From Gemmatimonas groenlandica (GTDB lineage Bacteria > Gemmatimonadota > Gemmatimonadetes > Gemmatimonadales > Gemmatimonadaceae): a stretch of 64,000 nucleotides of DNA. The number at the start of each line of letters is the position of its first letter. Position 1 is the first letter of the stretch. The DNA is taken from positions 4,712,001 through 4,776,000 of the forward strand of contig NZ_CP053085.1 of NCBI RefSeq assembly GCF_013004105.1, written 5' to 3'. The notes beneath the pieces are model-generated. The model saw only the letters and a list, made by a program, of their open reading frames with translations, had not been told where the DNA came from and did no database searches. Of the stretch, positions 16,811 through 25,971 are shown one piece after another. The translations under genes and the position numbers were made by a program.

Positions 16811-17260
16811 ATGTCTCTCACGCAAGAAGAAGTCACTCCCGGTCTCGTGATCCAGTTGGACACCGCCACGTTGCGCGCCCTCGGCGGCTGTCAGACCAAC
16901 GCCGTGCTCGGGCCAGAAGGCGACCGGTCGGTCGTCGGTACGCAGGACTTCCTGCTCGTGGGACTGGACGCCGCGTCCGGCCGCTGCACCGCCGTTCCGC
17001 TTTTCGCGAAAACGGCGGTCGGCAATCAGCCACTCGAGAGCGGCAAGAAGACGGGACCAGCCGATCAGTGGATCGGTACCGACACGTACTTCTCGCGCTG
17101 GCAGCATTGGCGGATTCCCGTCGCGTCGGTCGTTGCCGCATCGGCCGGCGATCCGACCGCGCCGGCGAACCGCCGTCGCTACGCGGCGTCCGATCGCTCC
17201 GCACTCGACGACATCAAGAACTGGGAAGGGCGGAACCGCGCAGCCTACCGGGACGCGTGA
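16811..17260 (+). CDS. Hypothetical protein, unrecognised
   Basis: 149 residues, no signal peptide and no membrane segment. The first half has alternating hydrophobic positions (VTPGLVIQLD, DFLLVGLDAASGRCTAVPLF) suggesting a beta-rich barrel, loosely reminiscent of PemK/MazF-type or SH3-like folds. The second half is rich in Trp and charged residues (ADQWIGTDTYFSRWQHWRI and IKNWEGRNRAAYRD). It stands alone, 36 bp after qorB and 81 bp before the membrane protein gene. I assign no function. Confidence 0.7.
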   Translation: MSLTQEEVTPGLVIQLDTATLRALGGCQTNAVLGPEGDRSVVGTQDFLLVGLDAASGRCTAVPLFAKTAVGNQPLESGKKTGPADQWIGTDTYFSRWQHWRIPVASVVAASAGDPTAPANRRRYAASDRSALDDIKNWEGRNRAAYRDA

Positions 17261-17341
17261 CACGAGGCTAGCATCAACCCGAATGTGGGTTGTTGACTTT
17301 CTCTGTCAGTTGTCGCTTCCATTGTCACCCGGGTCTCTACG

Positions 17342-18091
17342 ATGTCCGACGCTTCGCTGCGTGCGCGCACCACGACTGAAATTGTCGACGCGGCCTTCAC
17401 GTTGTATCGCCGCGACTTTCAGCAATACATCATGGTCGGCGCCATCGCGTACTCGCCGATGATCGTATTTTCGCTGCTCACCCAAGGCATGACCGGCACC
17501 GGTCAGATCCTCGTGTCCGTCGGCGCCGCGGTGATCGGTCTGGTCATCGCTACGCTCGTTGGCGCGGCGGTCACTCGCATGGGAGCCGACGTGTACCTCG
17601 GCGGGCAGGCTGACGTTGGACGCACCGTGGCCGCCGTGTTGCCGCTCGTGCCGATGTTGATCATGGGGGCACTCCTCACGATGCTCATGGTCGTGCCAGG
17701 GCTGATCCTCCTGATCGTGCCGGGGGTCTACCTCGCCATCAGGCTGTTCGCTCTCTCGCAGATCATCGTGCTCGAAAAGATGGGGCCGGTCGATGCCGTC
17801 ACCCGCTCGTTTGAGCTCACCAAGGGGCGCGCCGGACCTGTGTTCCTGACGTTGCTGTTGCTGTACGGTCTCTATTTCGCACTGTCGTTCGGCGTTACCC
17901 TCGCGGTCGCGCTGTTCGGCAGCCCGGTGTTACAGACGGTGGTGAGTTCGGTGCTGAGTATTTTCTGCTTCCCGATTCTTGGCCTCGCCGCGCTCGTGCT
18001 GTACTACGACCTGCGTATTCGCAACGAAGGCTTCGACGTGGAGCATATGGCGCAGTCGCTCGACGGATCGTCGTACGCCCCGACGATCTGA
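17342..18091 (+). CDS. Multi-pass membrane protein of the DUF58/MoxR cluster
   Basis: 249 residues, about six membrane helices, beginning with the amphipathic segment TTTEIVDAAFTLYRRDFQQY and including VPGLILLIVPGVYLAIRLFALSQIIVLEKMGPVDAVTRSFELTKGR. This style matches the membrane domain of glycerophosphoryl diester phosphodiesterase-like proteins, without the phosphodiesterase domain. It lies 21 bp before the DUF4129 gene and heads the MoxR operon. In related clusters a membrane protein of this kind is common, so a role in the same envelope process is likely. Confidence 0.8.
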   Translation: MSDASLRARTTTEIVDAAFTLYRRDFQQYIMVGAIAYSPMIVFSLLTQGMTGTGQILVSVGAAVIGLVIATLVGAAVTRMGADVYLGGQADVGRTVAAVLPLVPMLIMGALLTMLMVVPGLILLIVPGVYLAIRLFALSQIIVLEKMGPVDAVTRSFELTKGRAGPVFLTLLLLYGLYFALSFGVTLAVALFGSPVLQTVVSSVLSIFCFPILGLAALVLYYDLRIRNEGFDVEHMAQSLDGSSYAPTI

Positions 18092-18112
18092 CGTCCGCTC
18101 CCGCGGCGGGAG

Positions 18113-18751
18113 ATGTCGGTGATGCTGCAGTCCGCGGCGTCGCCACCGATACCGGGCGCGTGGAGTGACGCGGCGATTCGTGATACGATCGCCGCGATCG
18201 CCAGTCGATCGGAGTATCAGCGCGAGCTGACCACATCGCTCGCCGCTCGCGCACTCCGCTGGCTCAGCGACCTGCTCGACGCGCTCTTCACCTCGGTGCG
18301 TGGCGCGCCGTACGGTCGCGAGATCACGATTGCGGTCGTGGGCCTGCTCGTGGCGCTCATCGTGGCGCGCCTCGTGATCGGTGTGCGCGCCGAACGGGCG
18401 CTGGTGACCGCGCGCGTGCCGCGCAAAGCCAGCGTGGCCGATCTCACGGCACTCGCCGACGCTGAGCGCTTGGCGCAAGCGGGTGACTTCACCGCCGCCG
18501 CCCACGCCCTCTTCGCGGCCCTGCTACGCGCCTGCGCGGCTCGCGGTGAAGTGCGGCTGCATCCGTCCAAGACGACCGGTGATTACGCTCGTGAACTACG
18601 CCGTCGCAATACCCCGTCGTTCCGACCGTTCCAGTCGTTCCGCTCGCGCTACGATCGCGTGATCTACGGCGAGATGCAGTGCAGTGCCGGCGATTACGCG
18701 GCACTCTCGACCGATGCCCGGCACTTGCTGGGCAGCGAGCGTGCGGCGTGA
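18113..18751 (+). CDS. DUF4129 domain membrane protein
   Basis: 212 residues with one membrane helix (ITIAVVGLLVALIVARLVIGV, ~67-87) and a cytoplasmic C-terminal domain typical of DUF4129: DAERLAQAGDFTAAAHALFAALLRACAARGEVRLHPSKTTGDYARELR and RFRSRYDRVIYGEMQCSAGDYAAL (written here in part). DUF4129 proteins travel with MoxR ATPases and DUF58 proteins. Its TGA overlaps the GTG of the DUF4350 gene (GTGA at 18748-18751). Confidence 0.85.
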   Translation: MSVMLQSAASPPIPGAWSDAAIRDTIAAIASRSEYQRELTTSLAARALRWLSDLLDALFTSVRGAPYGREITIAVVGLLVALIVARLVIGVRAERALVTARVPRKASVADLTALADAERLAQAGDFTAAAHALFAALLRACAARGEVRLHPSKTTGDYARELRRRNTPSFRPFQSFRSRYDRVIYGEMQCSAGDYAALSTDARHLLGSERAA

Positions 18752-20019
18752 CGAATGCCGTCTCGATGAACCCCAGCGCCGCGGCGCCGGCGCCATGGTA
18801 CACGCGCCCCGGCCGTGTGATCGCGCTGCTCGCGGCGTTGGTCGCGGTCACCGCGTTGCTGGCGCGAACCCCGGTCACCGGGCGCGCGGGCGATCCGCGC
18901 TTGTCGACCAGCTCGGCCGATCCCCTCGGTGCGAAATTGATCTACGAACTGGCCGACAGGTTGGCGTGGAACGTGTCGCGCGATACGCGCGGTGCGGTGC
19001 CGACGGCCACCACGACGATCTACAGCGTGCTCGATCCGGTCGTGCCCGTTACGCCGGAAGAGGCGGCCGCCATGCTGGCGCACGTCCGACGAGGCGGCGC
19101 GATGTTGCTGGTGCTCGGCGAAGGCACCTCGCCGCTCAGTGACTCGCTCAAGCTCACGGTGGATCGCCAAGGCGATGATGTGGCCCAGAACATCGGAGCC
19201 GTGCGTCCGTGTGTCGGTGCCACGCGACCGCGCTTCACGCGGGATGCCCTCTGGTTCGGGAACGCGCGCATGCTGGCGCTACAGGGGAAAGGGCTGACCG
19301 CCCCCGGCCTCCAGCGCCTCGTGCTCCTCGAAAGCCGGCCGAGCATCGTGACAGATGGACCGCGCAGCACCATGGTCGGCATGCCCTACGGCGCCGGACG
19401 ACTCGTGGTCGCGGCCGATCCCGACGTGTTCCGCAACGATGCGTTGCGTGACTGTCGCTACGGACTCGATATCGCCTCGGTGCGCGCGCTCGAATATCTG
19501 TCGGCCGGCGGCACCGCTCCGCGGCGTGCGGTCGTGTTCGACGAGTTCCATCAGGGCCGCACACGCTTCGGCATGACGGGCGCCATCGAACGATTCCTCG
19601 GCGAAACGCCCCCCGGCCGCGTGGTGCTGCAACTCGCGCTCGCCTCCTTGCTCCTGCTGTTCGCGGCTGCGCCGCGCGTGTTGCCGCCGCGCGATCAGGT
19701 ACGCGTCGAGCGGCGCTCGCCACTGGAGCACGTCGACGCCCTCGCCCGCGCCTACGTGCAGGTCGGGGCCACCCGCACCAGCGCCCAACATCTCGTGCGC
19801 GGACTGCGACGGCGCATGGAGCACGGCGCCGCGCGCGGCAAGCGCGGTGGGATCGACGAAGACCAACTGTATCTCTCGCGAATCGCCGACGTGAAACCCG
19901 CGCTGGCCAGTGACATCGCGATCGTGCGTCACGCGCTGACTAACCCCGTCGACCTCGGCGAATTCCGCCGGGTCGGACAAGCGATTCAACGCATTGAAGC
20001 GGCCCTTACGCGAACATGA
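18748..20019 (+). CDS. DUF4350 domain membrane protein
   Basis: 423 residues. One N-terminal membrane helix (PGRVIALLAALVAVTALLA), a periplasmic DUF4350 domain (STSSADPLGAKLIYELADR, then HVRRGGAMLLVLGEG and VVFDEFHQG), a second helix near LALASLLLLFAAAPRVLP, and a cytoplasmic tail of about 110 residues. DUF4350 has a Rossmann-like, glutamine-amidotransferase-like fold without assigned activity. GTG at 18748 overlaps the previous stop, and the final ATGA overlaps the MoxR start, so the operon is tightly coupled. Confidence 0.85.
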   Translation: MTNAVSMNPSAAAPAPWYTRPGRVIALLAALVAVTALLARTPVTGRAGDPRLSTSSADPLGAKLIYELADRLAWNVSRDTRGAVPTATTTIYSVLDPVVPVTPEEAAAMLAHVRRGGAMLLVLGEGTSPLSDSLKLTVDRQGDDVAQNIGAVRPCVGATRPRFTRDALWFGNARMLALQGKGLTAPGLQRLVLLESRPSIVTDGPRSTMVGMPYGAGRLVVAADPDVFRNDALRDCRYGLDIASVRALEYLSAGGTAPRRAVVFDEFHQGRTRFGMTGAIERFLGETPPGRVVLQLALASLLLLFAAAPRVLPPRDQVRVERRSPLEHVDALARAYVQVGATRTSAQHLVRGLRRRMEHGAARGKRGGIDEDQLYLSRIADVKPALASDIAIVRHALTNPVDLGEFRRVGQAIQRIEAALTRT

Positions 20020-20993
20020 CCACTCCTCCCATGCATCTCACGATCGATCAGGGCGCGGAGATCCTGCGCCGTCTCCGCACTGCCATTGCCGCTCGAATCG
20101 TAGGGCAGGATGCGGCCATCGACGATGCGCTCATCACATTCCTCGCGCGCGGACATCTCCTGATCGAGGGAGTGCCCGGCACCGCCAAGACGTTGCTGGT
20201 GCGCACGCTGGCCAGCGCGCTTGGGCTTCGGTTCACCCGCGTGCAGTTCACGCCCGATCTCATGCCGAGTGATCTCACCGGTATCGCGATCGTACGCGAT
20301 GTGGCGCGTGGTTTCGAATTCCAGCCTGGTCCCGTGTTCACCGACTTGCTCCTCGGTGACGAGATCAACCGCGCGCCTGCCAAGACACAGTCGGCGCTGC
20401 TGGAAGCGATGTCCGAGCGCCAGGTATCGGCCGACGGCGTCACGCGCCCGCTGGATACACTGTTCACGGTGTTCGCCACGCAGAATCCGGTGGAGCACGA
20501 AGGCACGTATCCGCTGCCCGAAGCGCAGCTCGACCGCTTTCTGCTGAAGACGCTCATGGGATACCCGGCACTCGACGCGGAGCTCGCGATGCTGGCGTCG
20601 CATGAAGCGGGATTCAATCCCGAGAGCACGACCGAGCCCCTGTCCGAGCCGATGCTCGGCGACGGCGAAGCGGTGGCGCTGCGGGCACTGGCGGACTCCG
20701 TACGCGTGGCCCCTGAGGTGCAGGCGTACATCACCTCGATCACGCGCGCCACGCGCGAAGAGCCCTCGCTGTCCCTCGGGGCGTCGCCGCGCGCCACGGT
20801 CGCGCTGATGCGCGCCGCACGCGCTGCCGCCGTGCTCGAAGGGCGTGGCTTCGTGACACCGGACGACGTGAAGGATCGGGTGTTCGCCGTGCTGCGGCAT
20901 CGCGTCACGCTCTCGCCCGAGCTGGAAGTAGAGGGGCGCACCGCCGACGATGCCCTGTCGGCCATTCTGTTGCGCGTCGTCGCGCCCAAGTAG
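20016..20993 (+). CDS. MoxR-type AAA+ ATPase
   Basis: 325 residues. Walker A is EGVPGTAKT, the MoxR-specific RVQFTPDLMPSDLTG follows, Walker B is LLLGDEINRAPAK, and sensor-type FATQNPVEHEGTYPLPEAQLDRF comes next, with a C-terminal lid domain. MoxR ATPases act as chaperones that help VWA-domain proteins mature or insert metal cofactors. Its partner here would be the DUF58 protein encoded 2 bp downstream. Start ATG overlaps the DUF4350 stop by four bases. Confidence 0.93.
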   Translation: MTTPPMHLTIDQGAEILRRLRTAIAARIVGQDAAIDDALITFLARGHLLIEGVPGTAKTLLVRTLASALGLRFTRVQFTPDLMPSDLTGIAIVRDVARGFEFQPGPVFTDLLLGDEINRAPAKTQSALLEAMSERQVSADGVTRPLDTLFTVFATQNPVEHEGTYPLPEAQLDRFLLKTLMGYPALDAELAMLASHEAGFNPESTTEPLSEPMLGDGEAVALRALADSVRVAPEVQAYITSITRATREEPSLSLGASPRATVALMRAARAAAVLEGRGFVTPDDVKDRVFAVLRHRVTLSPELEVEGRTADDALSAILLRVVAPK

Positions 20994-20995
20994 GG

Positions 20996-22345
20996 ATGCC
21001 TCCGTTTCTCCGGCGTGCAATGCGAGCGCTGTTGCGCTTCGCGCCGCAGCGGCGACTTGCATGGCTTGCGGCCATCGCGGCGCCCGTGTGGCTGCTGCCG
21101 GCCCCATTCGGCACGTACGCGGGTCTGACGGTCTCGCTGCTCGTGGTCGTAGCGATCGCGATCGACGTACTGTTGCTCCCTGCCGCGGCCGCCGTGGGCG
21201 TCGAGCGCGAGTTTTCGGCGTCGGTCGGCATCGGCGATGAAATCGAGGGCAGCTACACGGTGACGAACCGCACTCGGCGTGCGCTGCAGGTGGAATTGCA
21301 CGACCAACTCCCACCGCTGGTCGAGGGCGGTGTGCAGTCGATCGCACTGCGCGTCCCCGGCGCGTCGGCGCAGCGCGTGGGGGCGAGTCTGCGCGGCAAG
21401 GCGCGAGGTACTGCTCCACTCGGTGATGTCGGCGTGCGCGTCAGCACGATGCTCGGATTGGTCAGCGCACGCTACACATTCGACACCACTGACGCGGTGC
21501 GCGTAATGCCCTCGCTGGCCGGCGTGCGTCGTTATCGCTTGCTGGCCATGCAGCACCGTCTCGACGCGATGGGTATTCGCGTGCTACGCCACAAGGGGCA
21601 GGGCCAGGCCTTCGCGCGGCTGCGCGAATACGTGCGCGGCGACGACCCGCGTCATATCGACTGGAAGGCCACGTCGAAGAAGGGGAAGTTCATCACGCGC
21701 GAGTTCACCGTGGAACGTTCGCAGACGGTGATCACCCTCGTGGATGCGGGGCGCGGCATGACGCAGCTTTCGGGCGAATTCTCCCGCTTCGAGCACGCCC
21801 TCAGTGCGGCGTTGATCCTGACGGATGTGGCGTCCTCGTCTGGTGACCGGGTGGGCGCACTGGTGTTCGACGACGAGGTGCGCGCGTTCGTGCCGCCGCA
21901 AGCCAGCAAGGGCGCGCTCACGCTGGTGCGCGACGCCTTCATTCCGGTGCACGCAACGTCACGGGAACCCGACTACGCGTCGTCGTTCCGCTTTTTGGCC
22001 GCGCATCAGAAGAAGCGGGCGCTGGTGGTGTTCTTCACCGACGTTATCGATGTGCGCGCCTCGCAGGCCTTGCTGGCCCACGTGACGCACAGTGCCGCGC
22101 GTCATCTCGTGCTGGTCGTGGCATTGCGCAATGACGCATTGTTCGAGGCCGCGGCACCCTGTGAGGCGGCGTCGACGGTACAGCTGTTCGAGAGTGCGGC
22201 AGCGGAGGAAGTGATTCAGGCGCGCGAGGCCGTGTTGGAGCGGATGCGGAGAGCCGGTGTGGTGGTGCTCGACGTGTCGCCGCAAACCATGACCGCGGGT
22301 GTCGTGAACCGCTATCTCGAACTCAAGGCGCGAGGCGCGCTGTAG
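20996..22345 (+). CDS. DUF58 (VWA-like) membrane-anchored protein
   Basis: 449 residues. Two N-terminal membrane segments (~20-60) precede a DUF58 region with RLREYVRGDDPRHIDWKATSKKGKFITREF, then a VWA-like fold beginning VITLVDAGRGM. The metal-ion motif DxSxS of canonical VWA is DAGRG here, so divalent-metal adhesion may be lost. DUF58 proteins are substrates or partners of MoxR. It is the last gene of the rightward operon, and its final 23 bases overlap the end of the convergent RDD-SpoIIM gene. Confidence 0.88.
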   Translation: MPPFLRRAMRALLRFAPQRRLAWLAAIAAPVWLLPAPFGTYAGLTVSLLVVVAIAIDVLLLPAAAAVGVEREFSASVGIGDEIEGSYTVTNRTRRALQVELHDQLPPLVEGGVQSIALRVPGASAQRVGASLRGKARGTAPLGDVGVRVSTMLGLVSARYTFDTTDAVRVMPSLAGVRRYRLLAMQHRLDAMGIRVLRHKGQGQAFARLREYVRGDDPRHIDWKATSKKGKFITREFTVERSQTVITLVDAGRGMTQLSGEFSRFEHALSAALILTDVASSSGDRVGALVFDDEVRAFVPPQASKGALTLVRDAFIPVHATSREPDYASSFRFLAAHQKKRALVVFFTDVIDVRASQALLAHVTHSAARHLVLVVALRNDALFEAAAPCEAASTVQLFESAAAEEVIQAREAVLERMRRAGVVVLDVSPQTMTAGVVNRYLELKARGAL

Positions 22346-24188
22346 CGGGGAGCGCTGCGCGGGGCCGGTAGAAGAGGTAGATCGCCAGCACGACGGCGCT
22401 GGTGGCCGACACCGCCAGTTTGGTTTGCAATGACAACGTCGCGTTCGGAGACACAAAGCCCTCGATCACGCCGGCGAAGAGCAGCAGAAATACGGCGCCG
22501 GCCAGCAGTCGGAAGGCGCGGCCACCACGCTGCACCAGTGCCGCGCGACGAGTACGATTGCCAGGCACGAGCATGCCCGACGCGAGCAGCAGCCCGGCCG
22601 CACCGGCTAACACGATGGCGGTGAGTTCGAGCACGCCGTGCGGCGCAATGAAGGAGAAGATCAATGACCCGATCCCCTTTGAAATATAGAGTCCGAGTGC
22701 CGCGCCTATACTGACGCCGTTCATGACCAGCGCCCAGCAGGTGAGCAGGCCGGCCGTCATGCCGCCGGCGAAGGCGACGAAGGTCACCTGCACATTGTTC
22801 GTGGCGATCTGCGACGCCATCATCGGGCGATACACTTCAGGATCCTCGATGTACCCTTTGCCACGCTTCGCGTCCTCGACGCCCTTGGCCGCACGGGCAA
22901 GCATGCCTTGCGGCAACAGCGTGGCGGCCACCGAGGGATGCGTGATCACCGCGCGGGCGGCGATCGCCATGGGGCCGAACAACAGCGTAGCCGCAATCGC
23001 GATCGGCAGCCCCGAGGCCCGCACTTCGGCCGGCACATCGGCGAAGAGAAAGGTGATGAGCCGCCGTAAGGTGAACGTGCGACGCCGGTAGAGCAGGCTG
23101 TGGGCGCCTGCTACCAGGCGGTTGAGATAGAACAGGTCGGAGGACTCCTGCCCACGCGTGGCCGTGCGAAGGCGCGCCAGGTCGGCCGTCATCTCGCGGT
23201 AGTCCTGCACGAAGCGCCGCACACCATCTTCGCCGAGCGTGGACAAGCCGCCGCCCTGTGCCGACTTGAGTGTGTTGGCGAATGACGCCCACCGCGGGGC
23301 GTTGGTGGCCACGATCCGATGTTTCTCGCGCGCGGCTCCGGTATCATTGCGCGCTGCCGCACCTTGCGCCCGAGCGGCCAGTTCGGTGTCGTGCAATCGC
23401 ACCAGCTGCGCGATCGGAAGTTGTGCCGGATCTTGCGTGAGCTTCGCACTGAAGCGATGCGCCAGTCCGGCCGCGAGCTGCGTGCGACGTTCGGCGTCGA
23501 ACTCCATACGACGCTGCACAAAGCGGTCGAGCAGCTGGAATTCTGCGTCCGTCAGTCTGGCCGAGAGCGGTACGGGCTTGGACGTGTCGGCCCGCGCGTC
23601 GGCGCGGCTGCTCCTTCGCGGGGTCACCGGCTGCGACACGAGGTCTTCCTTCACTACGATCGTGCCGGCAGCCATGTCACCGAGTCGCTTGCCGCGCGCG
23701 TTCGACATGATCGTCACAAGCCCGACCGCGTACAGAAAGATCGGTTGCAGGTCGATGGCGCGTACGATATTGCGAATCGCCGACGCCTCGAACGTCACCG
23801 ACAGGCCGCCGTCCTTGACCACCCGCAACTTCATGATGCGCTTGCCCGGCGTCTGTCCGTCAGCCAGCGCTTCGAAGAGCACGTAGTACAGCCATAGAAT
23901 GGCGAACTGAATCACCCCGAGCAACGCCATTACCCACGCACCGGACGAATCGCGGGACGCGGCGACCCCGAACTTTACCTGCAGCTGCAGGACAGCGATG
24001 ATGACGGCGACGAACGTCGCGATACAGATCGCGTAGTCGATCAACGCCGCCGTGGCGCGCGAACCCACGCCGGCCAACGTGTACGAGAGTACGACGAGTT
24101 CCGGCGTCTCGACGTCGACCGTTTGCGACAATGAGGGACGGGGCAACTGCCCCGGCGCCGACGGTGCCGGCGGTATACTGGTAGCCAT
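22323..24188 (-). CDS. RDD domain fused to a SpoIIM-like membrane domain
   Basis: 621 residues. Residues ~30-185 form an RDD membrane domain: AGVGSRATAALIDYAICI with the Arg and Asp that name the family, FEALADGQTPGKRIMKLRVV, and the closing KRLGDMAAGTIVV. A soluble helical linker (~215-320) leads into a SpoIIM/DUF95 region with QDYREMTADLARLR, several helices and FIAPHGVLELTAIVLAGAAGLLL, FSFIAPHG being typical of the family. In MoxR-DUF58 clusters RDD and SpoIIM are usually separate adjacent genes, so this is a fusion. It faces the rightward operon and overlaps DUF58 by 23 bp. Confidence 0.85.
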   Translation of the reverse strand: MATSIPPAPSAPGQLPRPSLSQTVDVETPELVVLSYTLAGVGSRATAALIDYAICIATFVAVIIAVLQLQVKFGVAASRDSSGAWVMALLGVIQFAILWLYYVLFEALADGQTPGKRIMKLRVVKDGGLSVTFEASAIRNIVRAIDLQPIFLYAVGLVTIMSNARGKRLGDMAAGTIVVKEDLVSQPVTPRRSSRADARADTSKPVPLSARLTDAEFQLLDRFVQRRMEFDAERRTQLAAGLAHRFSAKLTQDPAQLPIAQLVRLHDTELAARAQGAAARNDTGAAREKHRIVATNAPRWASFANTLKSAQGGGLSTLGEDGVRRFVQDYREMTADLARLRTATRGQESSDLFYLNRLVAGAHSLLYRRRTFTLRRLITFLFADVPAEVRASGLPIAIAATLLFGPMAIAARAVITHPSVAATLLPQGMLARAAKGVEDAKRGKGYIEDPEVYRPMMASQIATNNVQVTFVAFAGGMTAGLLTCWALVMNGVSIGAALGLYISKGIGSLIFSFIAPHGVLELTAIVLAGAAGLLLASGMLVPGNRTRRAALVQRGGRAFRLLAGAVFLLLFAGVIEGFVSPNATLSLQTKLAVSATSAVVLAIYLFYRPRAALPATARLAP

Positions 24189-24245
24189 TGCCCGTAAGGT
24201 GCGGATCGCACCTCACGGCGGCAAGTGAACGCGGTTAGCCGCGCA

Positions 24246-25796
24246 TTAGAACGACAGCACCGTGCGCATCGTGGCCACATTGCCGAAGGCGCGCAGGCTC
24301 GGCCCGTCGAGACGACGGACACGTTGGACATCGGCCACCAGCGATAGGTGCGACGTCACGGGCAGCTGATAGAACAGCTCGCCGATGGTCTCTCGACCGC
24401 TGCCCCACGAGGCGTGGGTGACGCCGACGCCGATCAGGTCGGACGGTCGTGCCGCCAACAGGCCGGCCACGGTGAAGCCGACGCCTCGATGCGCGTGGAT
24501 CGATTGCACGTTTGGGCTGGACGTGCCCATCTGGGCGAAGGCAGCCACCGACGCATGGTTGTCGGCATCGTCGCCCCGCGCGCGGCCTTCCCACAGCGTC
24601 TGGTCGAGCGTGGCATACCAGCCGCGGGTCCCGGCTACCCCGGGATCAGCGTCGGGGTCGGCGCCGAGAGCGGAGAACATGCCCGTGTGTCGCCACGCAC
24701 CCGCACCAACGCGGCCTACGAGCTGCGAGCGGCCGAGCGCCCACTGCTGATTCGCCTGTGCGATCTGAAATCGCGAAGTTCCTCCAACTGGTGCCGGTGC
24801 CCCATCACGTCCATCGAACACCCCGACGCCGACATTGAATAGCGACCAGGGACTGACGGTCGCTTCCACGCCCCACGTGGGCAACGGGAACGTGGGCGCG
24901 GCCACGATGCTGGGCGAAAAGCCCATCGACGCATTCAAGAAGGAAGCGCCATTGTCGGTACCGGCAAATACGCTGTTGAAGTCGATGCGGCCTGCCTTGA
25001 TGCTCAGGCGATCCCGCAGCACGCGCTGCTCGACCCAGACTTCCCCCAGCGCGCGAAAGTCGTCGGCGTCGATGTTGGAGAAGTTCTGCACGAAGGCCGC
25101 CTCACCAGAGCCATTGCGTCCCGTCTTGGTCTTGTGTTGCGCGTAGATGGTAAGTCCGCGCCAACCCAACAGCGAGTCGAGGTCCAGCGTGAGCTCCAGA
25201 TTACTGTGCGTGCGGACCGATCGAGCACCCGAGAAGGCGGACGACCCGGCCGACGCGTCGGTGATCTCTTCGAAGCCGAAGGTCACGCCAGGATGCGCGA
25301 CGATGGCGCGCCAATCGAGCGGGGCGCGACGAAACGGATCTGCGGCCACGGGCGTCGTGCCTGGCGACAGGAGGCTCGAACCCGTCAACGCCGCCGCCGT
25401 CGGAATGGCCGGTGTGAGCTGTACCGAGTGTGAGAGTGCGCTTGGAACCGTAGGCACAACGGCGGATGGCCGCGCGACATCGGAAAGGCGCGCTCCCTTC
25501 GTCGACGCCTCGATGCGCGCGGCATTCGACGTTTCCACCGCCTTGGAGGGGGATACGGCGTCACGCGCGATCGCGGTCGATGCGACCTCGCGCGTCGGCG
25601 CCGCGCGACTTGCCAGCGGCGCGATGCGCGATGTGCGCGCCACTCTCGTGCGTGTTGGTGTGTCGCCGTCAACGACGATCGCCCGCACGCTCACCGCCGC
25701 AATGCCAATGATAAGACAGACCGCAATCGCGAGATTGCGCGATGAGGATGTCGCATTGCTCCGCACGGTCGTCGTGGGAGAATCATAATTCGGCAT
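24246..25796 (-). CDS. OprB-type carbohydrate-selective porin
   Basis: 516 residues. The N-terminus has one hydrophobic helix (NLAIAVCLIIGIAAVSVRAIVV, ~20-40) and a long Ala/Thr/Ser-rich linker (to ~165), then an outer-membrane barrel: ELTLDLDSLLGWRGLTIYAQHK, WVEQRVLRDRLSIKAGRIDFNSVFAG and FLNASMGFSPSI are OprB-like, and the protein ends in the terminal aromatic VLSF. Porins of this family admit sugars. The long N-terminal anchor and linker are unusual and may span the periplasm. I chose the ATG at 25796, with GGA eight to ten bases before it, over an upstream start at 25916. Confidence 0.8.
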   Translation of the reverse strand: MPNYDSPTTTVRSNATSSSRNLAIAVCLIIGIAAVSVRAIVVDGDTPTRTRVARTSRIAPLASRAAPTREVASTAIARDAVSPSKAVETSNAARIEASTKGARLSDVARPSAVVPTVPSALSHSVQLTPAIPTAAALTGSSLLSPGTTPVAADPFRRAPLDWRAIVAHPGVTFGFEEITDASAGSSAFSGARSVRTHSNLELTLDLDSLLGWRGLTIYAQHKTKTGRNGSGEAAFVQNFSNIDADDFRALGEVWVEQRVLRDRLSIKAGRIDFNSVFAGTDNGASFLNASMGFSPSIVAAPTFPLPTWGVEATVSPWSLFNVGVGVFDGRDGAPAPVGGTSRFQIAQANQQWALGRSQLVGRVGAGAWRHTGMFSALGADPDADPGVAGTRGWYATLDQTLWEGRARGDDADNHASVAAFAQMGTSSPNVQSIHAHRGVGFTVAGLLAARPSDLIGVGVTHASWGSGRETIGELFYQLPVTSHLSLVADVQRVRRLDGPSLRAFGNVATMRTVLSF

Positions 25797-25933
25797 ATCG
25801 TTCGTTCCGCAAGTTGGCGCACAGCCGGTTGGCAATCGCTGGGGCACCATCTTCGGTGACTCACCGCACACTTCTGGAGACTCGGCGGGGACGAGCTGTT
25901 TATTCAGCATTGCCAATCCCGGATTCCGGCATC

Positions 25934-25952
25934 GCTGTCAATCTGTGACAGC
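25934..25952. promoter_or_regulatory. Inverted repeat GCTGTCA-N5-TGACAGC upstream of the porin gene
   Basis: Perfect 7-bp arms (25934-25940 and 25946-25952) in the spacer between the end of the HDOD operon and the porin gene. On the minus strand it contains TTGACA, so it may be an operator over a -35 box; I cannot see a convincing -10 at the right distance. It could equally be a weak hairpin after the HDOD gene. Confidence 0.35.
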
Positions 25953-25971
25953 TGTTGCCGCCGGCGAACCG

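Noticed and set aside
19986-21556. Long open frames on the minus strand opposite the MoxR and DUF58 genes
   Set aside because: They are arginine-, histidine- and serine-rich shadows of GC-rich genes on the plus strand, which have clear family matches.
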